Origin: Salvelinus alpinus | Lineage: Eukaryota; Chordata; Actinopteri; Salmoniformes; Salmonidae | Direction of reading: 5' to 3' | DNA length: 64,000 nt | Assembly: GCF_045679555.1 (NCBI RefSeq) | Contig: NC_092115.1 | Coordinates: forward strand, 37,363,728 to 37,427,727 | Shown: positions 19,081-30,660 of the stretch, in pieces | Layout: each line of letters starts with the position of its first letter | Position numbering within the stretch: the first letter of the stretch is position 1 | Notes under the pieces: model-generated | Databases searched by the model: none | Seen by the model: the letters and a program-made list of their open reading frames with translations, nothing else | Told to the model about the DNA's origin: nothing | Program-made: the position numbers and the translations under genes

Positions 19081-21147
19081 TATGTGTGCTTTCAATTTTG
19101 GTTAAATATGTCCTGCGGTGGCAGAGGAATTTGGGTTTTTTTGGGTTCGTTTTTTGACGAATTTGGCCTCTTATGATGTTTGTGCGGTATACTGTGTGTA
19201 ATACAAGGCTGCAGGGAGGCTACTGCATCCATTCATTTGTCTGTTCAGTTGATGTGTATGGATTTGTCCTGCATTTATTTTAGTGTGCAGACATGCAGGG
19301 TGTGTTATATACAGACCTTTGAATGTGTATGTATCATTTTGTATAATATGCTTGGATTCTGTGCTTTCCATCTTGTAGAGTCACTGTGACTTCAGTTTCG
19401 AAAGGAGCTGATGGTTTACCTGCTTTGTTTTGTCCTTATTCAATAAAGGAACATAATGTTACACATTGTGTTTTTATATTCATATGGAATGTGTATTTGT
19501 TTATATGACAGAGTACTAGGGCCACACTGAAGAAAAAGGATAAAGTCATAAATTTATGAGGCTGGTTCTTTCTGCAGAAAAGCTACATATTGTTTTTACA
19601 GTTTTGATACTTATGACAATGTGATACTTAATATTCTGGCACATCAGCATGTCTTTGTTTATGAAACCATACTGAAGTACAATTTCACGAAATGCCCCAC
19701 ATCTGTCATTTTAACAACTGTCCTCCTTTAAAACAACTGGTTACAATATTATGACTTGTGTTTTTTTCCCCTCTGTGGCCCTAATATTCTATCATTTTAT
19801 ATATAGCCTTATAGTCTATGGGAAACTGTAAATTATCTAATGATAGCAACATCATCTAAAAATCATTTTTTATCCAAAATCATTGAAATTAATGATCACA
19901 AACGTTTAAATAATAACAGTGGGTCTAGTTATATGTGATAACAATGTATAGTGAGCAGTGAAATAACTATTGGTTTCCATTTGTGGTGACTGCTGACTGA
20001 CATTAGGGATGAGATTAAATAGATCCTGGAATTTAGCCTGGTCTGGAGCAGGCTAGCTCCACAGAATAAATCTCCATGGTAATTTATACCATAACATATC
20101 CTCCTGCCCCCTATCCATCTTTAGTGCAACCGGATTACGGATCAATTGAGCCAGGATCACCAAGATATCCTGGCTTAATCCCTTATCCTAGTTTTGTGCA
20201 ACAGGCCCCAGGTTTGCAGCTGCTGTTGCTAACTCAACAGCTAGGAGGTATCACTTCTGTAGTGAATAAGAGTTCAAAGTTCATACCATTCGCAACCAAA
20301 GCTCATGCTGAGGTTGGCTTAGTTCTGTAGTTGACAGGTTAGTCCTTTTAACGTATGGACCGTCGTCCTCACATCCTCGGAACAGAAGGTTATTTTGTCG
20401 TCAAGGCTTTATATAGGAAGGGAGAGGAGGGCGTGTTTGAAAAGTTTTATAACCCATGTTTCTTCACAGGGGCGGGCCACTGATTGAGCAGAGCCCTAAC
20501 CTTATGAAAACCCAAATCTCTCATTTGGAAGCTAAAATTACATTTAATCTCTTCACCAATAATTTTATATTCAAACATTTAAATTGAACAACAATTCCAT
20601 GTGAATCTGATAACTACAATGTGCAGACTTTCCACTGTAGAGGTTATGTCCTCCTATTATTGATGAGAATGTCTCAGATGACAACCGAACTGACATCATA
20701 TTCATTAAGTACCACCGCATTTGTTCAATTGGTCGGATTACCAGAATATAGTTCATTTCCCCCCACCTTCTGATGTTCCCAGAATCTCTATGTTAACCAA
20801 AGGATTTTTCAAATGTCACATCAGTAGGGTAGAGATAGGAAAAAGGGGGGGAGAGGTATTTATGACTGTCATAAACCTACCCCCAGGCCAACGTCATGAC
20901 GTCGGGTTGGTGGTAAAACAACACCCGGTTCAGTTAACCACAAGATGAACCCAAGGTGGTTTATGATGCCCTGATCTGCATGGGAGGGGTGGAACCAGCC
21001 ATGACTAAGCTGTTTTAGGTTTACTATATGTTTTTCATTATCGGGGAGCTCTGATTAATTACTGCAATAATGAGTCAATATTAAATAAAGATGATTGTTT
21101 GAAGAAATTACAAAGTCTCTCTCACTTGATTAGAATATTCCACAACA

Positions 21148-22915
21148 ATATTTGGCGACAAGGAGAGAATGATAATCTTAATTTTGCTGATTGTTCCAGG
21201 GGGAATCCAGGTTAACTGTGCACAGGAGTTGCATTAGATGCAGCCAGGAAAGCCATACTCCACTAGACGGAGCAGATTGGATCCCCGCCTGGCTGGGAGC
21301 ATCAGTGGAATGGATACGTAATTTCAAACAGAGACAGAGAAATAGGGTGAGTCTGACATTTCTTGGAAACAATTATTAATTGTGTTTTTTTAAATAAAAA
21401 TTGGGTTCTGAGGGAACTGCCACCTGACGTTAACATCCAAACCTGTGTGGACCGGATGTATACCTAGAACCTGTGGGCAGATGACATCCAAAACTGTGTG
21501 TACTTGATGTATAACTAGAACCTGTGGGCGGATGACATCCAAAGCTGTGTGTACCGGATGTATAACTAGACCTTGTGAGGACTAGTTAAGGCCTAAAAGA
21601 GAAAGTCCTGTGTGGGCTAGAGACCTGTATGGACTCAAAAGCACTACAGAGATATTAGAGAATGCATTACAATGATATTCTATAAGATAATAAGGTGCAC
21701 CTGTATTTGTTTTGAACCAAACCCCATTTTAGAAATAAGAGATACGGAGTCCTGAAGGCACTGCCATTTTAAGGTTATGATATCCTGATAGTATTGTCAT
21801 AATAAATAGGAAGTCGTGATCATACTGTCCTGAAGTAAGAAATTATTTGGAGTCCTACATGGTATGGCCGTGATGCATTGCAGTACCATGGGTTAGTATT
21901 GTAAGATGCAAATGTATGAGTTGCTTATCCCAGGAACTTACCCTGAGATAGAAACTAGAAAATATTCCTGCAGGTTATAAAAATATTGTAGAAAACAACT
22001 AAATGATTAAGTGTGTTTTGGGAACAGTACTGTGTAAATTGTGATATGAGAGTTGTGTGAGTGTGGAAATAAGTGTGAATCTGAAGTTTGGATAATAAGA
22101 TATAGAAATGTGTATAATAAGCTGATTTAAATTTGGATAATTAGTTTCGATATATAATGTTATCTTGGGGTTCCATCCATCACTGCCATCATAGAATATC
22201 ACAGGGTTTTATGGAGCGCGGGATGTTTATTTTATATGTATGGGAAGTAGTGGTAATTATATAGGTTTTTCTGGGAGGCTAGGGAGTCCTTGATGTCCGG
22301 GAAACCAATGTTTTTGGGGTTCCGCCGGGAGTATGTTTGCAGAGCTGCTTGGTGGCGGCGGAGAGTCGTTGAAAACGCACATGGAGTGGTTGATGCGAGT
22401 ACCTAAGAATTTCTAATGTTATCTATCGATTCTGTGAAGATATGAAAATATGATGAATTGTATGTGTGTATAATCGATTACTAGAGATTTGATAAAGTAA
22501 TAATGGGAATAATTATGATATGCAACTTAAACAACCCATACGTAGACATACGTAAGGGGTGTAAAATGTTTTCTGAAAGGTTCAGAGTGTTCTCTTTATG
22601 GATCATTTGATAGAGATAAGGTTAAAGCATTATATGGCTGTCTACAGGATCTGGAAGGTAAAGGTTGGCGTATGTCCACTTTTGGTACAAATATCGGGAA
22701 TTGACTTGCTCAATGAAATTATAAAGCTCATGGGATTTTCTCAGTCCGGGTAATACATTTAAAGAAAACTGCGCATAAGGCCTGATTTGTCGAATAAACC
22801 CTTTTCCATACAGTTGGAGCGAATTAAGACGGAATGTAGACGTAACTTGTAATGACGTAAAAAAAATGAATTCGGTTTTTCCATCAAATGAATAATCATT
22901 GTGGAGCAAATGTGA
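21148..22915 (+). mobile_element. Primer-binding site and leader-like remnant of the same retroelement
   Basis: After the presumed primer-binding site (21153) comes an AT-rich region without gag or pol similarity. It holds three tandem copies of a 51-bp unit (about 21430-21583) built around GACATCCAAAACTGTGTGTA. No intact viral gene is present. The downstream limit is a guess, based on where the leader-like character fades. Confidence 0.35.
21430..21583. repeat. Three-copy 51-bp tandem repeat
   Basis: The phrases AACATCCAAACCTGTGTGGA, GACATCCAAAACTGTGTGTA and GACATCCAAAGCTGTGTGTA recur at a spacing of about 51 bp, each followed by GGATGTATA(A/C)CTAGA and CTTGTG or CCTGTGGGC. Confidence 0.8.
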
Positions 22916-23349
22916 TGTAATAAAGGAATTTCATTATGTCACAAGGGAAAATATAAACTGCTTTTATTGATCTCACCAGATCTGTTTCCAAATCAATGGA
23001 AACTCGATGACTGCTAAATCCCCTTTGCGCATGTTAAATCTTTGCAAAGATAGACTTTTCTGGTAATCATGTCATTATTACGTGCCAGACGTTAAGACCG
23101 CAAACCATTATAATTGGGTTATTTACAGGATTGACTTGTCATTTCAAAAGCATTGGGTCTATGGTACTGACTAAAATCTGGGTTTCTGATTGTAATTCCA
23201 CTATTGCCATGGTTTGCTTAGCTAGAAACAGCAGCCAGTGTTTGTTTTAAGATGTAAACTGAACGATTTAGCAGCTTGTTTAGTTCAAATTGAAAGGTTA
23301 ATTTATTCAACATGAATAGCGAGGCGATTTCGAGGTAATACGTTTTTGT

Positions 23350-24293
23350 ATTTGGTATTTGGTATTTTATTAGGATCCCCATTAGCTGTTGAAAAAGCAG
23401 CAGCTACTCTTCCTGGGGTCCACACAAAATATGAAACATAATACCGAATGACATAATACAGAACATCATTAGACAAGAACAGCTCAAGGATAGAACTACA
23501 TAAATTTTTAAAAAGGCACATGTAGCCTACATAGCAATGCATACACACAAACTATCTAGGTAAAATAGGGGAAAGGAGTTGTGCCGCGAGGTGTTGCTTT
23601 ATCTGTTTTTTGAAACCAGGTTTGCTGTTCATTTGAGCAATATGAGATGGAAGGAAGTTACATGCAATAAGGGCTCTATATAATACTGTATGTTTTCTTG
23701 AATTTGTTCTGGATTTGGGGACTGAAAAGACCCCTGGTGTCATATCTGGTGGGATACGTGTGTGTGTCAGAGCTGTGTGTAAGTTGACTATGCAAACAAT
23801 TTTGGAATTTCAACACATTGTTTCTTTTAAAAATAAGAAGTGTGTCACGCCCTGACCTTAGAGAGCCGTTTTATTTCTCTATTTGGTTAGGTCAGGGTGT
23901 GATGTGGGGTGGACATTCCATGTTTTGTATTTCTGTGTGTTTGGCCGAGTGTGGTTCCCAATCAGAGGCAGCTGTCTATACTTAGGCAGCCTTTTTTCCT
24001 TTTGTATTTTGTGGGTAGTTGTCTTTGTTAGTGGCCTGTATAGCACTAGTAAGCTTCACGTTAGTTTTTGGTGTTTCTTGTTTTGTTGGCGACATTCTTA
24101 ATAAAGAAAAATGTACGCTCACCACGCTGCACCTTGGACCGGTCATTTCCCTGACGACGTTCGTGACAAAGTGAGGCAGTCAGTCTCTTAGCCAAAAGAG
24201 AATGGCATGCATAATATTTATATCAGCCCTCTGATTACAATTAAGAGCAAAACGTGCCGCTCCGTTCTGTGCCAGCTGCAGTTTAACTAAGTA
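23350..24293 (-). mobile_element. LINE 3' end fragment, split by a solo LTR
   Basis: Starts TTATTAGGATCCCCATTAGC and CTACTCTTCCTGGGGTCCAC, the same family as at 3515-6060. The minus strand at 23743-23552 encodes a reverse-transcriptase tail (TVLYRALIACNFLPSHIAQM). LINE text resumes after the LTR at 24169 (AGGCAGTCAGTCTCTTAGCC) and continues to 24293, where a second LTR begins. Confidence 0.7.
23843..24168 (+). mobile_element. Solo LTR (326 bp), target duplication AAGTG
   Basis: TGTCACGCCCTGACCTTAGA at the start and CGTTCGTGACA at the end. AAGTG flanks it at 23838-23842 and 24169-24173. A terminal AATAAAGAAAAATG block resembles a polyadenylation signal. Gypsy-like LTR family shared with 24294-24646 and 57249-59498. 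Confidence 0.88.
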
Positions 24294-24646
24294 TGTCACG
24301 CCCTGACCTTAGAGATCCTTTTTATGTCTCTATTTTGGTTTGGTCAGGGCGTGAGTTGGGGTGGGTATTCTATGCTCTATGATTTGTATTTCTATGTTTT
24401 GGCCGGGTAGGGTTCTCAATCAGGGACAGCTGTCTATTGTTGTCTCTGATTGAGAACCATACTTAGGTAGCCCTTTTGTCCACCTGTCTTTGTGGGAAGT
24501 TGACTTTGTTTATGGCTCATAGCCTTTAGCTTCACGGTTTGTTTTTGTAGTGTTTATTGTTTTGTTCGGCGTCATTTTTATTAATAAAAGGAAAATGTAC
24601 GCCCACCACGCTGCACCTTGGTCCTCTTCTTTTTGCGGCCGTGACA
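24294..24646 (+). mobile_element. Solo LTR (353 bp), same Gypsy-like family
   Basis: Starts TGTCACGCCCTGACCTTAGA and ends GGCCGTGACA. The flanks AAGTA and AACTA are an imperfect target duplication. It sits 125 bp from the previous LTR, with LINE sequence between, so the two are independent insertions rather than one element's pair. Confidence 0.82.
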
Positions 24647-24649
24647 AAC

Positions 24650-26540
24650 TATTTATTTTTTATTTCACCTTTATTTAACCAGGCAGGCCAGTTGAGAACA
24701 AGTTCTCATTTACAACTGCGACCTGGCCAAGATAAAGCAAAACAGTGCGACAAAAACAACAACACAGAGTTACACATGGGATAAACAAATGTACAGTCAA
24801 TAACACAATAGAAAAATCTGTTTACAGTGTGTGCAAATGAAGTAAGGAGGTAAGGCAATAAATAGACCATAGTGGCGAGGTAATTACAATTTAGCAATTA
24901 ACACTGGAGTGATAGATGTGCAGATGAGGATGTGCCAGTTGAAATACTGGTGTTCAAAAGAGCAGAAAAACAAAAACAAATATGGGATGAGGTAGGTAGT
25001 TGGTTGGATGGGCTATTTACAGATGGGCTGTGTACAGCTTCAGCGATTGGTAAGATGCTCTGACAGCTGATGCTTAAAGTTAGTGAGGGAGATATACGTC
25101 TCCAACTTCAGTGATTTTTGCAATTTGTTCCAGTCATTGGCAACAGAGAACTGGAAGGAAAGGTGGCCAAAGCAGGTATTGGCATTGGGGATGACCAGTG
25201 AAATATACCTGCTGGAGCGCATGCTACGGGTGGGTGTTGCTATGGTGACCAGTGAGCTGAGATAAGGCGGGGCTATACCTAGCAAATGACCTGGAGCCAG
25301 TGGGTTTGGCGACAAATATGTAGCGAGGGCCAGCCAACGAGAGCATACAGGTCGCAGTGGTGGGTAGTATATGGGGCTTTGGTGACAAAACGGATGGCAC
25401 TGTGATAGACTGCATCCAATTTGCTGAGTAGAGTGTTGGAGGCTAATTTGTAAATGACATCGCCAATGTCAAAGATCGGTAGGATAGTCAGTTTTACAAG
25501 GGTATATTTGGTGTGAAGGAGGCTTTGTTGCGAAATAGGAAGCTGATTCCAGATAAAATTTTGGATTGGTGATGCTTAATATGAGTCTGGAAGGAGATTT
25601 TACAGTCTAGCCAGACACATAGGTATTTGTAGTTGTCCACATATTCAGAGTAGTGATGATAGTCAGGCGGGCAGGTGCGGGCAGCGATCGGTTAAAGAGC
25701 ATGCATTTAGTTTTACTAGCGTTTAAGAGCAGTTGGAGGCCACGGAAGGAGTGTTGTATGGCATTGAAGCTCGTTTGGAGGTTTGTTAACACAGTGTTCA
25801 AAGAAGGGCCAGATGTATACAGAATGGTGTCGTCTGCGTAGAGGTGGATCAAAGAATCACCCGCAGCAAGAGCGACACCATTGATGTATACAGAGAAAAG
25901 AGTCGGCCCGAGAATTGAACCCTGTGGCACCCCCATAGAGACTGCCAGAGGTCCGGACAACAGGCCCTCCGATTTGACACACTGAACTCTGTCTAATAAG
26001 TAGCTAGTGAACCAGGCGAGGAAGTTATTAGAGAAACCAAGGCTGTTGAGTCTGCCGATAAGAATACGGTGATTGACAGAGTCGAAAGCCTTGGCCAGGT
26101 CGATGAAGACGGTTGCACAGTACTGTCTTTTATCGATGGCAGTTATGATATCGTTTAGGACCTTGAGCGTGGCTGAGGTGCACCCGTGGCTGAGGTGCAT
26201 GGTAGGATTCGAAATGGTCGGTGATCTGTTTGTGCACTTGGCTTTCGAAGACTTTAGAAAGGCAGGGCAGGATGGATATAGGTCTGTAACCGTTTGGGTG
26301 TAGAGTGTCTCCCCCTTTGAAGAGGGGGATGACCGCAGGCGCTTTCCAATCTTTAGGAATCTCTGACGATGCGAAGAGAGGTTGAACAGACTAGTAATAT
26401 CCACGACAATGGCGGCGGATACATTTAGGAAGAGAGGGTCCAGATAGTCTAGCCAAGCTGATTTGTAGGGATCCAGATTTTGCAGCTGATGAAGACATTG
26501 ATAAAGAGGATTGATGTCAACTTGGTGAGGGTTGACAGTA
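24650..26540 (-). mobile_element. Second LINE family (jockey/L2-like), 3' half
   Basis: The plus strand opens TTATTTCACCTTTATTTAAC (the LINE tail) and continues through a long 3' untranslated stretch into reverse transcriptase on the minus strand. The 3' coding block at 25040-25315 is in a different frame from the main palm domain (25607-26404), so the frame is shifted. Sequence beyond about 26400 carries more of the upstream coding region with breaks. Confidence 0.8.
25607..26404 (-). pseudogene. LINE reverse transcriptase fragment (265-codon open stretch)
   Basis: Minus-strand palm domain with VFIDLAKAFDSVNHRILIGR, MGVPQGSILGPTLFSVYING and the catalytic YADDTIL box (LIHLYADDTILYTSG). The stretch is open but truncated at both ends: no endonuclease is joined and the downstream tail is in another frame. 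Not a host gene. Confidence 0.9.
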
Positions 26541-27254
26541 TGTGAATGGTAATGTGTTGTTAGTGTTTTTTTTGGATGACACTCTAATTATGCCATGTTT
26601 TAATAAATTGAAGAAGCTGAGGTTTCAACGGAAGTTTAAATGATGAGTAGAGGGATTGAGCCTTGAGATTGAAAAATAGATTAGCTGCAGTTGAAAGCAA
26701 GCGGGCTGTAAGGGACGCGGTGGGACATTTGGAGCAGAGGTATGAGGCCGAGGTAAAGTTGGTTTTATATTCACACAACACAGACATTCAACAGACATTC
26801 ATCAGTTACAAGGCACAACAGTCATTTATTTATAAGTCTCTAATTTAACAGCAAAGAGTTCCCTTCCAATCATTTTCTATTTTGGCTTTGTTGAAGTCCT
26901 TCTTTGTCATCCCCAGACAAGCTGAATGGTACCATCTCCTGAGGTAATAGATTCAACTATTCAACACTTACAGCCAAATGTTTAATACCCCGGGTATTCC
27001 CAGAACACATTATGGAAAGTCTATAGATTCAGTGGTCAGTGGTCACTTTATTAGGTACAACACCCTTTGCATCTGGAACAGTGTGAATTCAAAACTGTTG
27101 ATGAAACTGGGAAAGGAGATAAACATCATGACCCCTCCTACACACATTCTGAAATTGCATTTTGTCCCCCCCCCCAGTTTTATTATTGCATTGTGATACA
27201 AAAAGCAGCATTGGTGTGCTTTAGGACCATGCAGCCTCAGAGCAGTTGAGTTGA
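26541..27254. other. No gene recognised
   Basis: Mixed non-coding sequence with one TE-like phrase (GTGGTCACTTTATTAGGTAC at about 27037) and a C run near 27169. No conserved frame is seen. Confidence 0.35.
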
Positions 27255-28020
27255 GTTAATAAGTAACAAACCCCTTTGTTATGGCAAGCCTAAATAAGAT
27301 CAGGAGTAAAAATGTGCTTAAGAAGCCACATAATAAGTTGCATGCACTCACTCTGTGTGCAATACTAGTGTTTAACATAATTTTTGAATGACTGTACCCC
27401 AAACAATTATCTGTAAGATCCCTTAATCGATAATAAATTTCATACACAGACTCAACGATGAAGATCAGGGAGGTTTCCCAGTGCCTTGCAAAGAAGGGCA
27501 CCTATTGGTCAATGGTGTATTCATACACCCAGTCACTACAAAAATAGAGGCGTCCTTGCCAGAGAAGAAGGAAACCACTCTGGGATTTCACCATGAGGTA
27601 AATTGTGACTTTAAAACAGTTACAGAGTTTAATTGATGTGATAGGAGACAACTGAGAATGGATCAACAACCTTGTAGTTACTCCACAATACTAACCTAAT
27701 TGACAGAGTGAAAAGAAGTAAGCCTGTACAGAATATAAAAATTCCAAAACATGCATCCTGTTTGCAATAAGACACTAAAGTAAAACTGCAAAGCAAATTA
27801 ATTAACATTATGTCCTGAATACAAAGCATTATGTTTGGGGCAAATCGAACACAACACATCACTGAGTACCACTCTTTAAGCATGGTGGTGGCTGCATCAT
27901 GTTATGGGTATGCTTGTCATCGGCAAGGATTAGAGAGTTTTTTAAATAATAAAATAAACGGAATAGAGCTAAGCACAGGCAAAATTCTAGAGGAAAACCT
28001 GGTTCAAACATGGAAAAACC
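27255..28020 (+). mobile_element. Degenerate Tc1-like element
   Basis: Near 27880 a piece reads HGGGCIMLWG-like as MVVAASCYGYACHRQG, followed by a disrupted Tc1 transposase remnant up to about 28017. Upstream sequence matches the usual non-coding half of such an element by style only. Ends are not recognisable. Confidence 0.45.
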
Positions 28021-28030
28021 AGCGAGATGT

Positions 28031-28428
28031 ATACTGAACAAAAATATAAACACAACATGCAAAAATGTATACGATTTTACCGAGTTACAGTTTATACTGT
28101 ATAAGGAAATCAGTCAATTTAAATGAATGAATTAGGCCCTAATCTATGGATTTCAAATGACTGGGCAGGGGTGCAGCCATTGGTGGTCCTGGGAGGGCCA
28201 CTTGGCAGCCAGTCCTACCCACTGGGGAGTAAGGCCAAGCCAATCAAAATGAGTTTTTCCCCACAAAAGGGCTTCATTATTGACAGAAATACTCTTCAGA
28301 CAGAAATACAACATTTGACATAAATAAGCTTTTTGTGCTTATGGAACATTTCCTAGATTTTTTTTATTTCAGCTCATGAAACATGGGACCAACACTTTAC
28401 ATGTTGCGTTTATATTTTTGTTCAATAT
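28031..28428. mobile_element. Tc1/mariner-type MITE
   Basis: Left end ACTGAACAAAAATATAAACA and right end TTATATTTTTGTTCAATATA are inverted copies beside TA. About 400 bp, non-coding. A fragment of the same family lies inverted at about 50700-50812 (both share GACTGGGCAGGGG or its inverse and a TAATCTATGGATT block). Confidence 0.75.
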
Positions 28429-28439
28429 ATATTATCCAT

Positions 28440-28660
28440 GTCCTGGTTCACCCACGACTCCAATAAACATAGAAAATGACAGTTCTTCAGGTACCGTTGA
28501 TTGGATAGTCTCGAGTGGAGCTCGTCCAGTTTGTTCCCTAGTGATTGTATGTTCGCCAATAGAACGGAGGGTAGAGGCGGTTTATTTGATTGTCAGGATA
28601 CCGGCTTGTTTGCTTCTCTTGCACCGTCACGTCCTCTTTCGATTACAACATTTGAGCTTT
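28440..28660 (-). mobile_element. LINE 5'-region fragment
   Basis: The segment with AGCTCGTCCAGTTTGTTCCC and ATTGTATGTTCGCCAATAGA is the inverse of the first coding block of the LINE at about 8240-8320 (CTATTGGCGAACGTGCAATC). A short, isolated piece. Confidence 0.5.
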
Positions 28661-28924
28661 TGGGACCCAAAATAATTATTTGAATTACCGTCAAATATAA
28701 CTCAAAGGTATAACATTTAATGTGAAACACAACATGTAATGAAGACATGTTTATTCAAGTGCAAGTGTCACATCTCTAATGTGGCTCCATTGACAAGCTG
28801 CTTCAGCAGAATACCCCGATGTCTCACAGGTGGAACACTCCTGCCTCACTCTCTAGGCCTATGGGAGATATCACTCCTCTCCTGGACATGGCTGATGGAA
28901 AGGAGCCTTGGTTGGGGAGGATTT

Positions 28925-29920
28925 AAATCTGAGAGAGATGGAGGGGTCCCTATGCATTCTTTCACACCTACCCCTCAGAGCTCTGTTCCTTTCCGCTGTG
29001 ACAACAGACACTCGTCCCTTTCCTCCCTGTCCACCCCTCCATCACCACCCACCCGCCGCCCATTCCCTTTGTCTCACGGAACCACTACCCTGGCCTTTGT
29101 GTTCCAAGGAGGTGTTATAGCAGCAGCAGACACACGTGCCAGCTGCTCAGGGCTTGTCTCCTGTCCCTCTGCCCAGAAGATACTGCCCATCCACTCCCAT
29201 TTACTGGGTCACCACTTCAGGCAGTGGTGCAGACTGCATGCTATGGGAGAGAATCCTGGCTAGAAAGATCCGCCTTTACCAGCTACGCCACGGCCGCCGC
29301 TTGTCAATCACTAGCTCTGCCAAGCTCCTCTCTCATATGCTGGACCCATTTAAGGGGACGTGTGTGTGGCAGCCACTCTATCTGGCTCGGATGTAGAGGA
29401 GGTTAGGGTGTAGAAATTCAGGGGACAAAAAGTTGATAGGATAGGATCAGGCAGAGACAGCATCTCTCCAGCAAAAGTACCCCTTGAAGAGACAGGAACG
29501 TCTGCAAGTGATTCTTGCAGTCAGGATGACTTGACTGGCAGTGCCAGTGACAGAACAAGACATGCAGTAACTGACGGGAACCTGACAATATCCCTTGTCA
29601 GTGATCGTTGTAGCCCAAAGCTTTTCTATGTGTGCAGTGACGGCACCCGTCTGCAGGGAGAGCTTTTCTCAGTGGACTCAGGTTTGCCCTATGCCTATGC
29701 AGTACTGGATGGAGGGGTCCGGTGGAGCCTTAGTGAGGAGGAGGCAATCTCATTGGCCAGAGAAATTGTGTACATGGCCACACACAGCGATGCATATTCA
29801 GGGAACTGTGTGGACCTCTTTCACATAAATGCCCAAGGATATAGCCACAGAGACAGGGAGGATTTGAGAGAGGAGTACCACAGAGAGAGGGAGAGGGTGC
29901 TGAAGATGGTGAAAGAATGA
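28925..29920 (+). pseudogene. psmb11: Proteasome subunit beta5t (thymoproteasome) like gene, frame-broken
   Basis: Beta5t replaces beta5 in thymic cortical epithelium and shapes CD8 T-cell selection. Single-exon layout, as in mammals. The catalytic start is [20 protein letters not shown] (Thr after HG; Asp17 in ADTRAS; Lys33 in AQKILPI). A +1 insertion near 29210 (CTGGGTCACCACTTC) moves [20 protein letters not shown] to another frame. A -1 change near 29358 (GGGACGTGTGTG) restores the frame at VCVAATLSGSDVEEVRV, which then meets a TAG at 29411-29413. The rest is open to TGA at 29920: [29 protein letters not shown], then HSDAYSG with the family Asp and Ser. About 60 Ser/Thr-rich residues separate the two halves, longer than in mammals. 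The N-terminus is not fixed; MHSFTPTPQ is one candidate. Either a recent pseudogene or sequence errors. Confidence 0.85.
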
Positions 29921-30660
29921 ATGAGAGGAGAAGAGGGAGGGAGGAAAAAAGGACATTTGAATAGGGAAAGATGCATGGGGAAAGGGAGAGATTAGGGCTG
30001 GGGAGAGCGTTATCTGACAGACTGCGATACCTTTGGTTGTTGTTAGGAACATTTCCTCTCACAAGCTCTACAAGCCAGAATGTTGAATCAAAGGTCCTTT
30101 CAACTTACTCTACCAGTTGTCTGTGCGGTGGGTAGGAATTTGAGAAAAGATATCCACAGGAAAGTATTATTAAATTGACTTACCAAACACTGGTATTACC
30201 GTTGAGATTTCTTGCACCTGCCACATGCACAAAACAATGTAAACACCTGCATTACTTCAGTTAGTACGCATGCATTGCTTGCATGTACTTCCGTCTTAGA
30301 TGCCTTAGATGATGAGCAAACTAATTGTGATAGCCACACACGGAGACCCGTGTTTTGAAGTCGGTTTAATTATATTTTTCTGTAGATATTTAGTCTCACA
30401 TTTCTACTCACAAAAGGACAACGTCGGCATAGAGTAAGTTCAAATGAAATTTTATTCAACATTCGTAACAGACAAGGGATGTCAATACAAATGAACCTGA
30501 CTAGGTTGTCCAAGGGCCAGCATTGGAAAGTCAGGGCTAGGGAGAGGGTAGGAGTAGATTAGAGAAAATAATTTGTGACAAAAGAGGATCAAAAAGATGG
30601 ATGAAGAAGACTGGCCACTTTATGGGAGAGAGAAAGTTTCCGAATGCACTGTACATCTTA
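29921..30660. other. No gene recognised between PSMB11 and the next exon
   Basis: Purine-rich just after the PSMB11 stop, then AT-rich. The expected PSMB5 exon 1 (ending in a TTTLAFK-type sequence) was looked for here and up to 31859 and was not seen. Confidence 0.4.

Larger units (their letters stand above)
15755..20208 (+). mobile_element. Complete PIF/Harbinger DNA transposon with both genes
   Basis: The 17-bp terminal inverted repeats GGGCCTGTTGCACAAAA (15755) and TTTTGTGCAACAGGCCC (to 20208) are perfect. CAG flanks both ends (15752-15754 and 20209-20211) and fits the CWG target duplication described for some fish Harbingers. A subterminal inverted match (CCGGGATAA near 15790; TTATCC and GATATCCTGGCTTAA near 20165-20188) follows. 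Between them lie a Myb/SANT-like gene and a DDE transposase gene, both on the plus strand and both with intact spliced frames, plus AATAAA at about 19441. It is 4454 bp long and inserted into a retroviral-type LTR. Confidence 0.93.
14767..21147 (+). mobile_element. Long retroviral-type LTR, interrupted by a Harbinger transposon
   Basis: The LTR runs from TGTTATAATACTG (14767) to TTCCACAACA (21147), about 1.9 kb once the Harbinger insert at 15755-20208 is set aside. Its second part has a TATA-like CTTTATATAGG near 20408 and a polyadenylation signal ATTAAATAAAG near 21083. Just past its end, TGGCGACAAGGAGAGAATG (from 21153) has the TGG start expected of a tRNA primer-binding site. These features set the plus-strand orientation. 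No matching second LTR is seen in the window. Confidence 0.6.

Noticed and set aside
21148-22915. Intact endogenous retrovirus behind the long LTR
   Set aside because: No gag, pol or env similarity is visible and no second LTR is found; only a leader-like remnant can be supported.
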